DNA of 64,000 nt, taken from assembly GCF_958298935.1 (NCBI RefSeq), contig NC_084929.1, forward strand, positions 31,933,501 to 31,997,500, in the 5' to 3' direction. The DNA comes from Phragmites australis (lineage: Eukaryota > Streptophyta > Magnoliopsida > Poales > Poaceae). The position numbers were made by a program, and so were the translations under genes. Position 1 is the stretch's first letter. Each line of letters begins with the position of its first letter. Shown in pieces: positions 15,800 to 28,831 of this stretch. The notes beneath the pieces are model-generated. The model had not been told where the DNA came from, made no database searches, and saw only the letters and a program-made list of their open reading frames with translations.

Positions 15800-16630
15800 G
15801 TGTTGACCGGGCTTCCAAAAACCAATTTTCAGTCCAATGCAAAAAAATTTTGGGGCCTATAATTTATAGGGGTTTTGGACCAAAAACCAGGCTTCCAAAC
15901 AAGGCCGTAGTAATAAGGCCCCTCTATCTGAAACTATGGTGTTTTAGTAGGTCCTAACACCTGAATTTTTTTTTCCATCCAATCTGGATTTAATGACTGA
16001 GATTAATTTTGTCTTTTGAGTTGATTTAGATATTCGGGTGTTTTTGAGGAACTTTACACCTGAATTTGTGTCCTTCACATTCAAAACAGAAGGCTGAGAT
16101 CTGAAGGGTTATATAATATCACTGTTTTAGAATTTCTAATGACTATAGGCCTCAATTTACATACAGAAACACATGAACTAACACCAACTAGTAAGCGTGC
16201 ACGTGAAATTCACGTGAGTATAATTTTTTTTGATAATGCTGCAATGGGTGACACACATGCCAAATAACCCAGATGTATTTCTTGATGTGCTTAAGAAATT
16301 CCCATATAACTCGAAGGATGTTGTGTTTAGACATGTTCCTGTTGTACTTCAATTAGTGTACCAATTGTAGATTAGAATTAAAATTAGATTCAAATTCAAA
16401 TCAACACAAAAACCAAACAAAACCCAAGAAAGTAAACAATCCTAATAATGCATTGATTAAATTTTGAAATGTTTAAAATGAGGTGAAATTAAGACACACG
16501 AATCAAATTAATCTAATCCAATTGCATCTAGTATATTTATAAAAGTTTTAGTGGTTGATCTTGATTTGAAGAAAAGTAGCAAGGCAAATAACTAAGCATA
16601 TTGCATCCTTTTTTCAAATTGAATGGAGTC
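15800..16630. other. TE-flavoured spacer
   Basis: A phrase GGCTTCCAAAnAA occurs at about 15808 and again at 15889, in the same orientation. The second is followed by CAAGGCC, like the end of a Tourist-type MITE, but the opposite end is missing. The rest is AT-rich and leads into the LTR at 16.6 kb. The left boundary of that LTR was not resolved. Confidence 0.3.
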
Positions 16631-16639
16631 TCAATTGAT

Positions 16640-17453
16640 AAATTATGTTTTATGTATGTTTGCATGTTTAGCAAGTCGATGTCGAGCTATGTGGGTAGAA
16701 CCTATATTGTTGCATTACCTCTATATTGATCTGTTGACGATCCTCATTCCTTGTAACCTAGGATGATTTCATCGATATCTAACTAAAACGGTTAATCGAA
16801 ATGCTTAGCAATACTTAGGTCCGTGGTAGAAGTCGAGCGACGGTGTGACCGTTGTTCGCGAGCTTAGGGCTTACTTACTATTGTTCACAATTATAATTAT
16901 GATGTCATGTTGGATAATATGTGAGAATGAGGCGAGATGTGGGTGATGCTAGTGGTACATCGGGAGAGTAACCCGGATGCCATAGACCGCTTGCATCATT
17001 TAAGCACCATCCGTCGGTGTCGTTGGCTTTAGCACTTTTCCGTGCTTACCACATACCCGAATATGGGACGGGTTAGCCAAGTACCGTAAGTCGCTACATC
17101 TATTTGACTCATGTGCCCGGGGTGTAAGCAAGGGCTTGTAGAACCTGACATATGGCTCCACCAGTGTTTTTGTTGTTGTTAAGTTTTAAATCTTCCGCTG
17201 CGTAATTTTATCTCTTTTGATGTAAATTGTTGTAAACCTGTTTTGCTTAATAACTTGTAATATAATGTTAATTATTTGCTATTTATTAAGCTGTGTTGTG
17301 ATGTTGAATGTTGGAAAGATATGTGTTCTGATCTTAGACGCAAAACACGTGACATGACTACTGGGGTGATATTCTGATTAATCATTATAGTCGTGATTAC
17401 ACAAATGATCGACTTAATGATTAATTAGAATATTGTCCGGACGGTTCCTCACA
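16640..17453 (+). repeat. 5' LTR (right part) of a Tekay/Del-type Ty3 element
   Basis: The segment matches 62.4-63.99 kb along its length, sharing phrases such as AGACCGCTTGCA, TTAAGCACC and the terminal GGACGGTTCCTCACA. It ends at 17453 just before the primer-binding site. Its last 303 bp (17151-17453) correspond to 20851-21153. The left limit is uncertain; full LTRs of the family are about 3.5 kb in this window, so this copy is truncated or diverged. Confidence 0.75.
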
Positions 17454-17456
17454 GCA

Positions 17457-17468
17457 TGGTATCAGAGC
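17457..17468 (+). other. Primer-binding site for initiator tRNA-Met (Ty3 element)
   Basis: TGGTATCAGAGC begins three bases after the LTR end. It is complementary to the 3' end of plant initiator tRNA-Met and primes minus-strand DNA synthesis. Confidence 0.9.
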
Positions 17469-18179
17469 TTGGTTTAATGAAGTAGCCTAAACATAATTAT
17501 AACGTTATTTAGTAAGTGTGTCAACTTCACTTAAGCAACCCACTAAAGTTTCTTTTGTTAATATGTATAAACTTGCTATATTATACCTCTAAGTGTAATG
17601 TGTGGTTGTTTGCTGCGTTTAAGTTGTTTATTTACCGCATTGTGTTGTTGCATTTTAATGAATCATATTGCATCGACGAAAAGGTAAGTAACACATTCTG
17701 ATAGCGGTAAATATCGGGGGCTCAACTGGTGCGAGGCAGGGGCCTGGCGTGTTCCGTACGGTGATGATACGAAAAGTGAATAAGTTAGCAATAACAAATG
17801 AACACCCACCATATGATGGTAGTTATGATCATCTATTCATGTGACGATTATATGGGGTGTCCCGTAAGACGAAGGTACGTGAAATGAATACGTTGGTAAC
17901 AACGGATGAAACATCGCTTGTGCAGTGAGTTGCACAAGCACTGTTCGCACAAAATTTTTTCTTTCTTGCGTGAAGGGTGATGTTTGTGATTGTGATGCTT
18001 GTTGGGGAGTGATGCTCTCGAGAAAGAAATATGTAGATAGGGATCGAGCATACTTCATTCCTGTCTTTCTTTTTATATGCATTTACATATAGTGGGTTTT
18101 AAGAAGCCTGACGACATTCATGTTGACTTATCCCTTACTTGTCATTCTAAAATTTCTTTGTCATTTTTCTTTGTTAAGA

Positions 18180-20850
18180 TCTAACATGATTTTCTCTCCA
18201 ACTACGGATCCTTCGCAAAAATATGCAGACACTTTGCATTTTCTGAAGAAATACAGACACTCCAGAAATTCTTACGGACTCTCCACACCTGACAGAATAA
18301 AAAAAATAATGCATCACTTGTGGGATCCAACTAACCCCATTTTGCTAAGCCGGAAAGTGACCGTTTGCCTTCCTTTCATCTTATCGCTTCGAATAGGATG
18401 AGGACCTACCAGAGTGCCCGTAAGGACAATCCAGAGGGGTCAAATACCCATGATGGAGAGCCACCCCCGCTATCACCTATGGTGGAGATGTTAGCCCTTC
18501 TCAAGGTCATCGCTCAGAACATGGCACATCCTGTTGGGGGTGGAGCCGACCCACATGGTGGTTTCTTTGAGTTTCTCTGCACTCAACCTCCTATTTTCAC
18601 CTGCGCTAAAGATCCCCATGACACTGATGATTGGCTTCACATAATTGAGTAGAAACTTGCTCTAGTGCGGTGTGACGACCACGACAAGGTCCGATATGCC
18701 ACCCATCAGCTTCAAGACGCAGCCGGGGCATGGTGGTAGAGCTACCTCCCCATGCAAGCCCCTGACCACTCTGTCACTTGGGCGGAATTCCAGTTGGCTT
18801 TTCGTGCTTCCTACATCCTTAAGGGTGTTAGGGGCATCAAGAGGTAGGAGTTTCTCAATGTAAAGCAAGGAGACAAGTCTATGATTTGGCTCAATATGCC
18901 CTAGAGTTTGTCTCCACTGACAAGCGAAATCAAGAGTACTTTATGGCCGGACTTTCCACGAAGATGCAAAAGAGACTCTTCGCACATAGCTTTGATGATT
19001 TCAGCATGATGGTGAGTAAGTCAGTTATGGTGGAATACAATATAAAGAAACATCAAGATGAGAAGAAACGTAAGAGGGAGGAACAACTTTCTAATGGAGA
19101 CAATGAGCAATATGTGGGTGTGGGATAGTCACTATTGTCTCATGCAATGGTCGTAGCATCTCCACAATCTATGTGCTTGGCCCATTCTTCTCAGTCCCAA
19201 GAAGCCACCCAAAAGCAAAGAAACAACTCAAGATGTGGTAAAAGGAGACCGTGCTTTAATTGTGGCCAGTTTGGGCACTTTGCCCAAATTTGTCCCCATA
19301 CAAAGCAAGATGGTGTGGCAGATACCCTAATTATGTCACCACTTAGTGAGACCCGGAAAACCCCAGCTCTGAAGCAGGGGAATATCAATATCATCACCAC
19401 TGAGGATGCCCAAAAGGAGATCGGTGCGCTCTTAAGCACACTTTTTGTCAACTCCCATCCGATGATGGTGCTCTTTGATTCCGGGGCCTCTCATTCCTTT
19501 GTCAAGCGGAGTTGTGCCACAACCCATGCATTTGCCATGCAAGTCATGCCTACTCCCTATCTCATAACAATGCTTGGTGAGAAGATATTCTCAGAGGATA
19601 CAGTTCAGCATGCCCGGATTCTTATCAAAGGAACCGCCTTCCAAGCTAATTTGATTGTGATTGCATCGATGGGTTTGGATGTTATCTTGGGAATGAATTA
19701 GTTGACTCAAAATGATGTAGTCATCCAATGTGCACCAATATCCATTTCTCTTACAAGTTCTTTCGGTGATTGGGTCACTCGAAGCCTTGATGAGAGTGGT
19801 CAACATCTTTATGCAATGGAGGGTGTCGTCTCTATGGATCTTGTTCAAATTTTAGTGGTGTGTGAACACCCAGATGTCTTTCCATACGAGTTACCCAAAA
19901 TGCCACCCGATCAGAAAGTGGAGTTCACCATCGAGCTTTTGCCTGGAACCCCTCCAATATTCAAGCGTTCCTATCAAAAGCTGCCAAATGAGTTGGTAGA
20001 GCTGAAAAAGCAAATTCAAGAATTGCTAGCGAAGGATTTTATTCGTCTGAGCTCATCACCTTAGGGATGTCCGGCGCTCTTTGTGAAGAAGAAGGATCAG
20101 TCTTTGCAGATTTGTGTCGACTATTATCCGTTGAACATGGTCACCGTCAAGAACAAATATCCGCTTCCTCGGATTAATATTCTATTTGATCAGTTAACCG
20201 GTGCCTAGGTATTCTCCAAAATTGATTTAAGGTCGGGATATCATCAAATAAAGATTCGCCCGGAGGATATTCCGAAGACAACTTTCTCTTCTTGCTATGG
20301 ACTGTATGAATTTACGGTTATGTCCTTCGGCCTGACCAATGCGCCGGCATACTTCATGTATTTGCTGAACGCAATTTTCATGGAGGAGCTTGACCGATTT
20401 TTCATGGCTTTTATCGATGACATTCTCATTTACTCCAAGACCGAAGAAGAACATGACGGTCATCTCCGTGTCGTTCTTGAGAGACTTTGGGAGCATCGCC
20501 TTTATACCAAATTCAGCAAGTGTGGCTTCTGGCTTAAGTAAGTCTCTTTCCTCAAACATGTTCTTTCTGAAGGTGATGTCGCGGTTGACCCGAGTAAGGT
20601 GCATGTTGTGCTCAATTAGGCACAACCTCAGAGTGTCACCGATATCCATTGTTTTCTAGGACTTATGGGCTATTACCGCTGGTTCATTGAGAACTTCTCC
20701 AAAATTGCCAAGCCCATGATTGAATTATTGAATAAGAATGTCAAGTTTGAATGGTCCGAGGAGTGTGAAGCAGCTTTTCAGACTCTGAAATCTCGTCTCA
20801 CAACAGCGCCAGTTTTAGCACAACCAAACATTCACAAGAGCTTCGATGTG
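18180..20850 (+). pseudogene. Ty3 (Tekay/Del-type chromovirus) gag-pol, decayed and truncated
   Basis: Gag sequence appears at 18400-19130, including FEFLCTQPPIFTCAKDPHD with stops after it. A CCHC knuckle CFNCGQFGHFAQIC is near 19255, followed by a protease segment LFDSGASHSFVKR near 19470. Reverse transcriptase runs from about 19900 to 20550 and includes [23 protein letters not shown] and [11 protein letters not shown]. The start of RNase H (GYYRWFIENFSKIAKP) follows near 20670. Nonsense codons interrupt it at about 18650, 19698, 20062, 20206 and 20539. At 20850 the frame jumps straight into LTR sequence; the rest of RNase H, the integrase and the chromodomain are missing. It cannot transpose on its own. 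Confidence 0.9.
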
Positions 20851-21153
20851 TATGGCTCCACCAGTCTTTTGTTGTTGTTAAGTTTTAAATCTTCCACTGC
20901 GTAGTTTTATCTCTTTTGATGTAAATTATTGTAAACCTATTTTTGCTTAAGAACTTGTAATATAATGTTAATTACTCGCTATTTATTAAGCTGTGTTGTG
21001 ATGTTGAATGTTGGAAAGACATGTGTTCCGATCTTGGGCACAAAATACGTGCTGAGACTACTGGAGTGATATTCTGATTAATCATTATAGTCATGATTAT
21101 ACAAATGATCAACTTAATGATTAATTAGAATATTATCTGGACGGTTTCTCACA
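20851..21153 (+). repeat. 3' LTR remnant of the Ty3 element
   Basis: It begins at the shared phrase TATGGCTCCACCAGT (also at 17151) and ends GGTTTCTCACA, the same length (303 bp) as the matching 5' LTR part. Upstream LTR sequence and the end of the internal region are deleted. Confidence 0.85.
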
Positions 21154-21159
21154 GACATG

Positions 21160-24100
21160 AGAGATCATATCACTTGTAATTAGCTAGCAATCAACCAATC
21201 AAAACTATAACCACAAGTGACATGACGTGATCAAAGACCAAATATCCAAATTTTATTAAAAACACACAACTCTAAGCCTATCTTTTAGGAAATTTGTATC
21301 CAAAAAGCTAGAAATCTACAACAATCAATTGTATGCAATAAATCAAACCACGTTGCGAGAATCTAGGATATTTAGTTCACTTCTTAACTCACAAAACCTT
21401 TGCTCGTCTAGTGACTTGGTGATGATATCGGCTAGTTATTTTTCGGTTCTCACAGGACGAATATCGATATCCCTTTTGGTTGAGTGGTCTCTCAAGAAAT
21501 GATGCCAGATGTCTATATGTTTGGTTCTTGAGTGTTGCACAGGACTACTGGCTATTTTTGTGGCACTCCTATTGTCACACCAAAGTGGAACTTTGGTCAT
21601 GTTATAGCCATAGTCTCTCAAGGTTTGCTTCATCTAAAGTAGTTGAGCACAACAAGCACCCGCTGCAACATACTTGGCCTCGGCGGTGGATAGGGCTACA
21701 GATTTTTTTTTCTTTGAGGACCAAGAGAGCAAGGACCTACCCAAGAATTTGCAAGTCCCTGAGGTACTCTTCCTATCCACTTTACAACTAGAATAATTGA
21801 AATCCGAGTAGCCGATAAGGTCAAAGATTGAACCTTTAGGATACCATAAGCCGAGGTAAGGGGTATGAACCAAATATCTAAGAATTCTCTTAATGATCAT
21901 TAAAAGACACTCTTTTGGAGCAGCTTGAAATCTAGCACACATGCACATACTAAGCATTATATCAGATCTAGATGCACAAAGGTAAAGTAAAGATCCAATC
22001 ATGGAGCGATATACCTTTTGATTCATAGCCTTGCCTTTTTCATTGAGATCGAGATGTCTATTTGCTCGCATAGGAGTCTTGATTGGCTTGGCATTCTCTA
22101 TGTCAAATTTCTTGATATATCCTTGATGTACTTGGTTTGACATATGAATGTTCTTTTCTTGAGTTGTTTGATTTAAAATCCTGTGAAGAACTTCAATTCC
22201 TCCATCATTGACATCTCAAACCTCTTTGTCATAATCCTACTAAATTCTTCACAAAACGTTTTATTAGTAGAACCAAATATAATATCATTGACATAAAATT
22301 GGCAAGCAAATGAATCAGTATCAATATTGTTAGTAAAAAGAGTTGAATTGGCTTTGTCTATTTCAAAGCCCTTTTTGATGAGAAAATCCCTAAGACATTT
22401 ATACCATACTTTAGGTGCTTACTTAAGCCCATAGAGCGCTTTATGGAGTTTGTATACATGGTTAGGATATTTGGGATCTCCAAATTCAGGTGGTTGCTCC
22501 ACATACACCAATTCGGAGATTGACCCATTTAGAAAAACGCTCTTCACATCCATTTGGTATAGCTTGAAATCATGGTGAGTAATATAGATAAGTAATATAT
22601 GTATTTACTCAAGCCTAGCTACGAGAGCATAAGTTTTACCAAAATCTAAACCTTCTATTTGTGTAAAGCCTTGAGCAACCAATTGTACCTTGTTCCTTGT
22701 CACGATCCTATTTTCACCTTGCTTGTTGCGGAAAACCCACTTGGTTCCTATATCATTTTGCTTCGATCTTTCTACTAGGGACCATACTTGATTTCTTTTG
22801 AAGTTGTTTAATTCTTCTTGTATGGCTATCACCCAATCTAAATCTTCAAGTACGTCTTGTATCTTCAAAGGTTCTAAAGAAGAAACAAAGGAATAATATT
22901 TACAAAAATTTACAATTATTGAACGAGTAGTTACCACATTTTGTATATCACCAAGAATGTTATCAACTGGGTGATCTCTTTGGATACTTTGGTGAACTCT
23001 TAAATGTGGCACTTGAGATTGAGCTTGAATGTCTCATTCTTCATCATCAAAGAAGTTATTTAAGTCATCATGAACTTGATCTTGTACATTTACATTTGTC
23101 TTCCCACTTTTCTGGCAATGTGCGGACTCTACATAGATTTGTTCGGAGTCTCCGTATAATCTTGCGGAATCTCCGTATTTTACCATAGCTGAAGGTATTT
23201 CACCATTTTCTTTAGCCTCCTTTTGATCTTGAGCTTCCTTGGACCTTACTTTACCAATGGCTAGCTTCTTGATTGCTTCATAAGGAGGTTCTTCATTCTC
23301 TACAGTATTTAGATCAACTTGCTCCACTTGAGAGCTATTAGTTTCATCAAATATCACATCACGTGTTATTTCAATACAACCGGTGGTTTTGTTGAAAACA
23401 CGGTATCAATAAGCATTTAATCCATATCCAAGCAAGTAGCCTTCATCAACCTTTGGTGCAAATTTAGAATTTTTGGATTTGTTGTTTAGAATAAAGCACA
23501 TACTACCAAAAACTCTAAAGTAAGATACATTTGACTTGTTACGGGTTAGATACTCATATGCGGTCCTTTTCAAGATCTCGTGGAGATATAACCGGTTGAT
23601 GGTATGGCAGACGGTGTTGATAGCCTCCGCCTAAAATTTATCCGATGTCTTGTACTCATCAAGCATGGTTCTTGCCGACTTTATGAGAGTCCTATTATTC
23701 CTCTCAACAACCCCGTTTTATTGAGGGGAATAGGGTATCGATAATTTATGTTTGATTCCTTCTTCATCAAGAAACTCTTCAATTTGTGTATTCTTGAATT
23801 CACTTCCGTTTTCGCTTCTCACCCTTTTGATTTTCATATCAAATTCATTTTGTACTCTTCTCACAAATTTCTTGAATATGGCTTGTGTTTCACTCTTATC
23901 ATGCAAATAGAACACCCAAGTGAAATGAGAAAAATCATCAACAATAACTATGACATACTTGTTACCACCAATACTTATGTAGGTAATTGGTCTAAATAAA
24001 TTCATGTGAAGAAGTTCAATAGCCTTGTGGTTGTCATCACATTCTTGACAGGGTGAAGAGCTACAATTTGTTTTCCCGCTTGACATGCACTAAAAATTAT

Positions 24101-26777
24101 ATCTTTCTTAAAAGAAATATTTGTTAGTTCTAGGATGTGTCCCCCTTTGAAAGTTCAGATAAATTTCTCATGCTAACATGGGCTAGTCGGTGGTGCCATA
24201 GCTAACCCATGCTAGACTTAGCAATCAAACAAGTCTTAGACCTCACTTCATCCGTTGAAAAATCAACAAGATAAAGCTTGCTTTTCAAATGATCGGTGAA
24301 AACTATTGAGGTGTCTTCTCTTCTAGAGATGGTCACATCCTCATTAGTAAAAAGACAATTATAGCTCATTTGAAAAAGTTATGATACAGACAATAAATTA
24401 TAGCTAAGAGATTCGACCAACAAGATATTTGAGATAGAATTATCATTTGAGATAGTAATTTTATCTAAACCAATTACCTCTCCTTTTCCATTTCCAAATA
24501 CAATGTTCTCATGTGATCCTCCATTTTCTTTAAATAATGAGAACATATTTTTCTCTCCGGTCATATGATTGGTGCATCTACTATCAAGCACTCAACTTGA
24601 TGTACCGGAAGAGTATGCCTATAAAACAATTATGCTTTTACTTTAGGTATCAAAAATTGTTTGGATCCTTTTACGTTAGTCACAAGAACTTTTAGCACCC
24701 ACATATTCCTTGTCATAACTCGATCCTTTGTGCGAGTACCAACATATGGAGCAACCATTTTACCACGGTGGTTTCTCATAAGTACATAAGAAGCATAAAA
24801 GGTAGCTTGAGGTGCATAGCCTTGAGATTTTTTAACTTGTGTGGTGAGATCAACTTACTTACCTCCCTTGATAAACTTGAGGCACTTCTTGCTATTTATC
24901 ACCACACGCTCACTTGGTGTACCCAAATACATGGCATAGCCAAGCCCTCTCTTTTGCTTGTTGTCCTTAACCTCGATGGTCTTGTATAGGGCATCCTTGG
25001 ATTTGTACGTCTTCAATCACCCATATTTAACCAAGGCACTTAGTATCTCAGTTTCCTTTTGTAATGCTTGCAAGGATTGAGCATTAGTAGCACAAGCATT
25101 TATATCAATATTATAGCAACGAGAGCAACTTTGTAATGCATTAGAGAGAAATGCTGCATCATTAGAAGAAGATATGATATTCATAAGGGCATCAAATTGC
25201 ACTTCAAGAGCTTTATGAGTTTCATCCGAACAATTAAGATTTTCTTAAAGTGTGGTATTGCTACACTTTAGACTAGCAATTCAGATATTGGCCAAATAAA
25301 GATCTCTGATCAATTTCTCAACTTTATCATTTTCTTTAGCAAGGAGCTTCTCAAGTTCAAGGTTTCTATCCATTTCAAGGATGAGCAAGTCATTTTGCTT
25401 CTCGAAAATCTCCTCTTGACTCTCTAATATTTCCATTAGCCTTTTCATTTCAGACATGATATTTTTTCTTAGACCTTTAAGCAAAGATTCACAACCACTG
25501 TCATTCTATCGCTATCATTATCTAGGTGCTTGAGTTGTGTTTTTACCTTGCGCCCTTTGGCATGAGACACTTAGGAGTGTCGTCGTTATCGCCCATGTGA
25601 CTAAAGAATGACTTTGTCGATATAGAGGAGCGCATGATGATAGTGGCGACCTCTTTATCATTGGAGTCAGAGTCGGAGTCCCATTCCTCGCCGATGTGAG
25701 CTTGACCCGAATAGATCTTCTTGTGGGTCTTGTACTTGTCCTTCTTGTAAGACTTGTTCTTCTTTTCTTCCTTGTCTTTATTTTTCTTCTTGTTTGGATA
25801 TTCGGTGATGAAGTGGTCAACTTCGCCACACTTATAGTAAGCCCTCTTGGATGATCTTCTTTTTAACTTGTCTCTCTTGTACTTGCTATAACCGTCTTTT
25901 TTCATGAATTTCATGAACTTCCTTACAAAGAAAGTAATTTCTTCATCATCGGAGCTCAATTCTTCATCTTGCTTTCTCCTGCTCGCCTTTAATGTTATTT
26001 CTTTATTCTTGAAGGTTGAACTTTGCTTCACAAGGTTATTGACTTCATTTGCTTCCTACTCCATGAGCTCAAAAGCAAGAATTCTTCCAAACACATCACT
26101 AGGTGTGAGTCTCTTGTAATCACTTCTCTCACGGATGAGTATCACCAAGGTGGGGTTCCTTGGTTCGAAGGCTCTTAGCAATCTTCTCACCACCTTATGG
26201 TCATCCAGCTCTTCACTTTCAAGCCATCTAATCTTGTTCACTAGCACCATCATACGGTCATATAATTTTGAGGGGTTTCATTGTCCTCCACCATAAATCT
26301 TTACAATTTCCCTTCACGCAACTCTATCTTTGATTATCTCATACTTGTGGTACCTTCATGAGCAACTTGGAGTGTGTCCCATATCACTTTGGCATCCTCA
26401 AGTCCGTCCATATTGTTGAACTCTTCGGGGCTTAAGGCGCCAAGCAATACACTTGCAGCTTGTGCATTACGATGAAGGTTTTGCTCTTGTTCAGAAGTAA
26501 GCTCTTTATCTTTATCCGGTAGCTCAAAACATATACACACAATCCTCCAAATACTTAGATGAAGAAAGATTAAATGTAATTTCATTTTGTACCTCCAAGC
26601 ATCATAGTGCGTGCCATCAAAGTATGACGCACGCTCGGATGACACGGAGATATAAGAGTTAGATGCATTCAACTTATCATAATTGAATTCAATTGCAACT
26701 CCCTTGCCCTTGTCGTTGCTCAGTGCATCATCCTTTGGACTCTTCAGACTTTTCTCCCCGGATGTCGACATCTTCAA
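21160..26777 (-). pseudogene. Ty1-copia gag-pol (SIRE/Maximus-like), decayed
   Basis: Gag starts near 26771 and carries ALSPEEFNNMDGLEDAKVIW. The zinc knuckle (near 25840) has lost its first and last Cys (YYKCGEVDHFITEY). Integrase (24086-23718) shows VDDFSHFTWVFY, but the second catalytic Asp region reads RSENGSEF instead of RSDNGxEF. The reverse transcriptase active site near 22290 is YVND instead of YVDD. The RNase H segment includes TAEAKYVAAGACCAQLL. Many stops and frame breaks separate these blocks. The order on the minus strand is gag, protease, integrase, RT, RNase H, which defines copia. The downstream LTR is missing; the sequence runs into the Ty3 element at 21153. Confidence 0.9.
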
Positions 26778-26811
26778 ATTCTCTAAGCGGCGAAGTATTG
26801 TAGGAGATTAA

Positions 26812-26823
26812 GCTCTGATACCA
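26812..26823 (-). other. Primer-binding site of the copia element
   Basis: On the minus strand the sequence is TGGTATCAGAGC, two bases after the LTR end. It is complementary to initiator tRNA-Met. Confidence 0.85.
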
Positions 26824-26825
26824 AT

Positions 26826-27944
26826 TGAAAAGGATCTGATATCGCATAGAGGAGGGTGAATAAGCAGAACCTAAAAATTTTACAAACTAAAAGCAGCGAA
26901 TCAGAAAAATACAGACTCTCCGTAGATTTTTTCGAAACCTCTACAAATATACGGAGGTTCCATAGAAATCTGCGAATACTCTGGATATTTTTGGGAGAAC
27001 TCAAATTGATGCCTATGTAACAACAACGTGGATCAAATCCACGAATTACCAAGCACCAGAGGAAATGTTCCAACCTATTTCTCTAAGTACCTACAGCTCA
27101 AACCTCACAAAGAGATAGATCGGGTCGAAACCCTAAAAATCAATAAGAATAAGAATATGCAACAAATTACAAGAGATTGACAAATGAGACACAAAGATTT
27201 ATTCACCGAAGGTCGATCACTCCACAAAGAAGTGCATACGTCTCCGTTGAGGTGCTCACAAAGAGTCGGATTTCTTTCAACCATTTTCTCACTCAAACGA
27301 TCATAAAGATCGAGCTAGGGTTGCTTACCTAAATTTGCAGGAGTGATACAAACTTTCCGGGGATCACCACAAGATTGGGAGCTCAATAGGCGACGCCTAG
27401 CCGTCTGGGTGGACAAACCACCAAGAGTAACAAACATGAAATCATTGGTTTGATGAAGAAAACTAGTGCTCAAAGGATGGATTTAAATCTCACTAGCACT
27501 TCTCCTTGCTCTCACTCAATCCTACACAAGACTTCACTTAGAATCATAAAGGGGAGTGGAGAGGGGAGCTTTGAATACTCTTGAGTTGCTCGTTTTAAGT
27601 TAGGTTAAAATAAATGAGCTAATTGCTGTTGGAGAGAGATGGTGTGGGATATAAATAATTCACACTCAAAAACTAGCTGTTACACTTTTATAAAAGTGCG
27701 AACACTCCGTAAAGGTACATACTTTCCGCATACCCTTAGTTAACCCAAACTCTGCTAAAGTGCGAACTATCCGCAAAAATATGAACACTCCAAATTTGCA
27801 CATTTTGAAAAGATTAGAGCTAACCTAGATGCAAATGTTGTGTTCGATGTATCTCTCATAGATTTGTTAGATCTTTTGAGTACTTATTTCTACGCAAATA
27901 AGTAAATTTTGTATCCCTCTTAATAATACGTCATCCTAAACTCA
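26826..27944 (-). repeat. 5' LTR of the copia element
   Basis: It is bounded by the primer-binding site on one side. The outer boundary is proposed at 27944, so that the minus strand begins TGAGTTTAGGATGACG and ends CCTTTTCA, giving about 1.1 kb with TG...CA ends. It contains spaced CTCCGnA/TCCGCA motifs (for example near 26920, 27705 and 27770), typical of these LTRs. The outer boundary is less certain than the inner one. Confidence 0.6.
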
Positions 27945-28221
27945 ATTTCAAAAGATAAATAAATTTAAAAATATAAGATCCATATGCCGCTTTCTCTTTT
28001 CTTTTTGGATCACCATACGTCAAATTCTTTCTTGATCAAATTACATATGTCCATACTTCATAAATATCATTAGTTCTTTAATTATTTTATTGTTATCACT
28101 AAACCAACTTAAAAGCCTAAATGCACTTTCAACAGTGGGTACTGTTTATCCGCGCAGACGCAGATGACCTTTAGGAGTGAAAATATGTTAGGGTGAAAAA
28201 AAATTAAATTTTCTCTTATTC

Positions 28222-28385
28222 GGAAGCAAATTCTATAAGACCCTACGCTATAAAAAACTCTCTCCCCTACGATGACCGTATCTATTTTTTTTTCTTCTTC
28301 AACCTAACTATTAAAACACAGGATAAATAATATAAATAAATTTTATAAAAATCTTTATAAATATAATCTTATAAAATTTCCTTCC
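28222..28385. mobile_element. MITE A, ends GGAAGnAAATTnTATAAGA
   Basis: The left end is GGAAGCAAATTCTATAAGAC and the right end in reverse complement is GGAAGGAAATTTTATAAGAT. A second member of the same family lies at 38899-39064. This copy sits about 75 bp upstream of the MnmA-like fragment and may influence ABCI10 upstream sequence. No target duplication was clear. Confidence 0.6.
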
Positions 28386-28458
28386 CCCCTCTCCCTTACG
28401 AGTCTGAACTCTTACTCCTTGAGGCACGGCAAGCTCTAGGCGCGCCACCCGTGGTCCC

Positions 28459-28740
28459 TTGCTGCGCGTCGTCTTCTCCACCCTTCGCCCGCTCCTCCGA
28501 GCCCGCGGCCCGGCTCTGTTAAACCCTGGACCTCTCCTCCGCTCCCGCCTGCCGCCGAGGTCGTTCCGCGCCCTATTGCCCTTGGTGGAGGCGCACCTTA
28601 CGCGGCGCGCGGGGGCGGGCAGGGCGCTGCTGCAGGTGGCGGTGCTGGTGAGCGACGGGGTGGACGACAGCGTCGCGCTCCGCCTCATCCACGCCGTCGG
28701 CCGCCGCCGCACCGCTTTCGATCTCAAGATCTGGTCCCAC
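28459..28740 (+). pseudogene. First-exon fragment of MnmA/TRMU-type tRNA 2-thiouridylase
   Basis: The plus frame encodes an organelle-targeting-like Arg-rich N-terminus and then VAVLVSDGVDDSVALRLIHA, followed by RRTAFDLKIW. This corresponds to the ATP-pyrophosphatase (PP-loop) start of plant MnmA, whose motif is SGGVDSS. Here it reads SDGVDDS, so two motif residues are changed. After KIW the similarity stops and no further exon follows. MnmA thiolates U34 of organellar tRNAs; this copy cannot encode an enzyme. It ends about 90 bp before the ATG of the ABC gene and probably contributes to that gene's 5' flank. Confidence 0.7.
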
Positions 28741-28831
28741 GGGGGCATTTGCGTTGTTAAAGCTTTGGGTAAGGCCTACCCGTCTGCAGCACCGGCCCAG
28801 CCGCTCCTCCCTCTCGTCTCCCCTCGCCGAG

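Noticed and set aside
20227..20649. 140-codon minus frame
   Set aside because: Antisense to the reverse transcriptase of the Ty3 element.
16335..21158. AGACATG at 16331 as the left target duplication of the Ty3 element
   Set aside because: The 3' flank GACAT matches only if the LTR would not begin with TG, so the boundary was left open.
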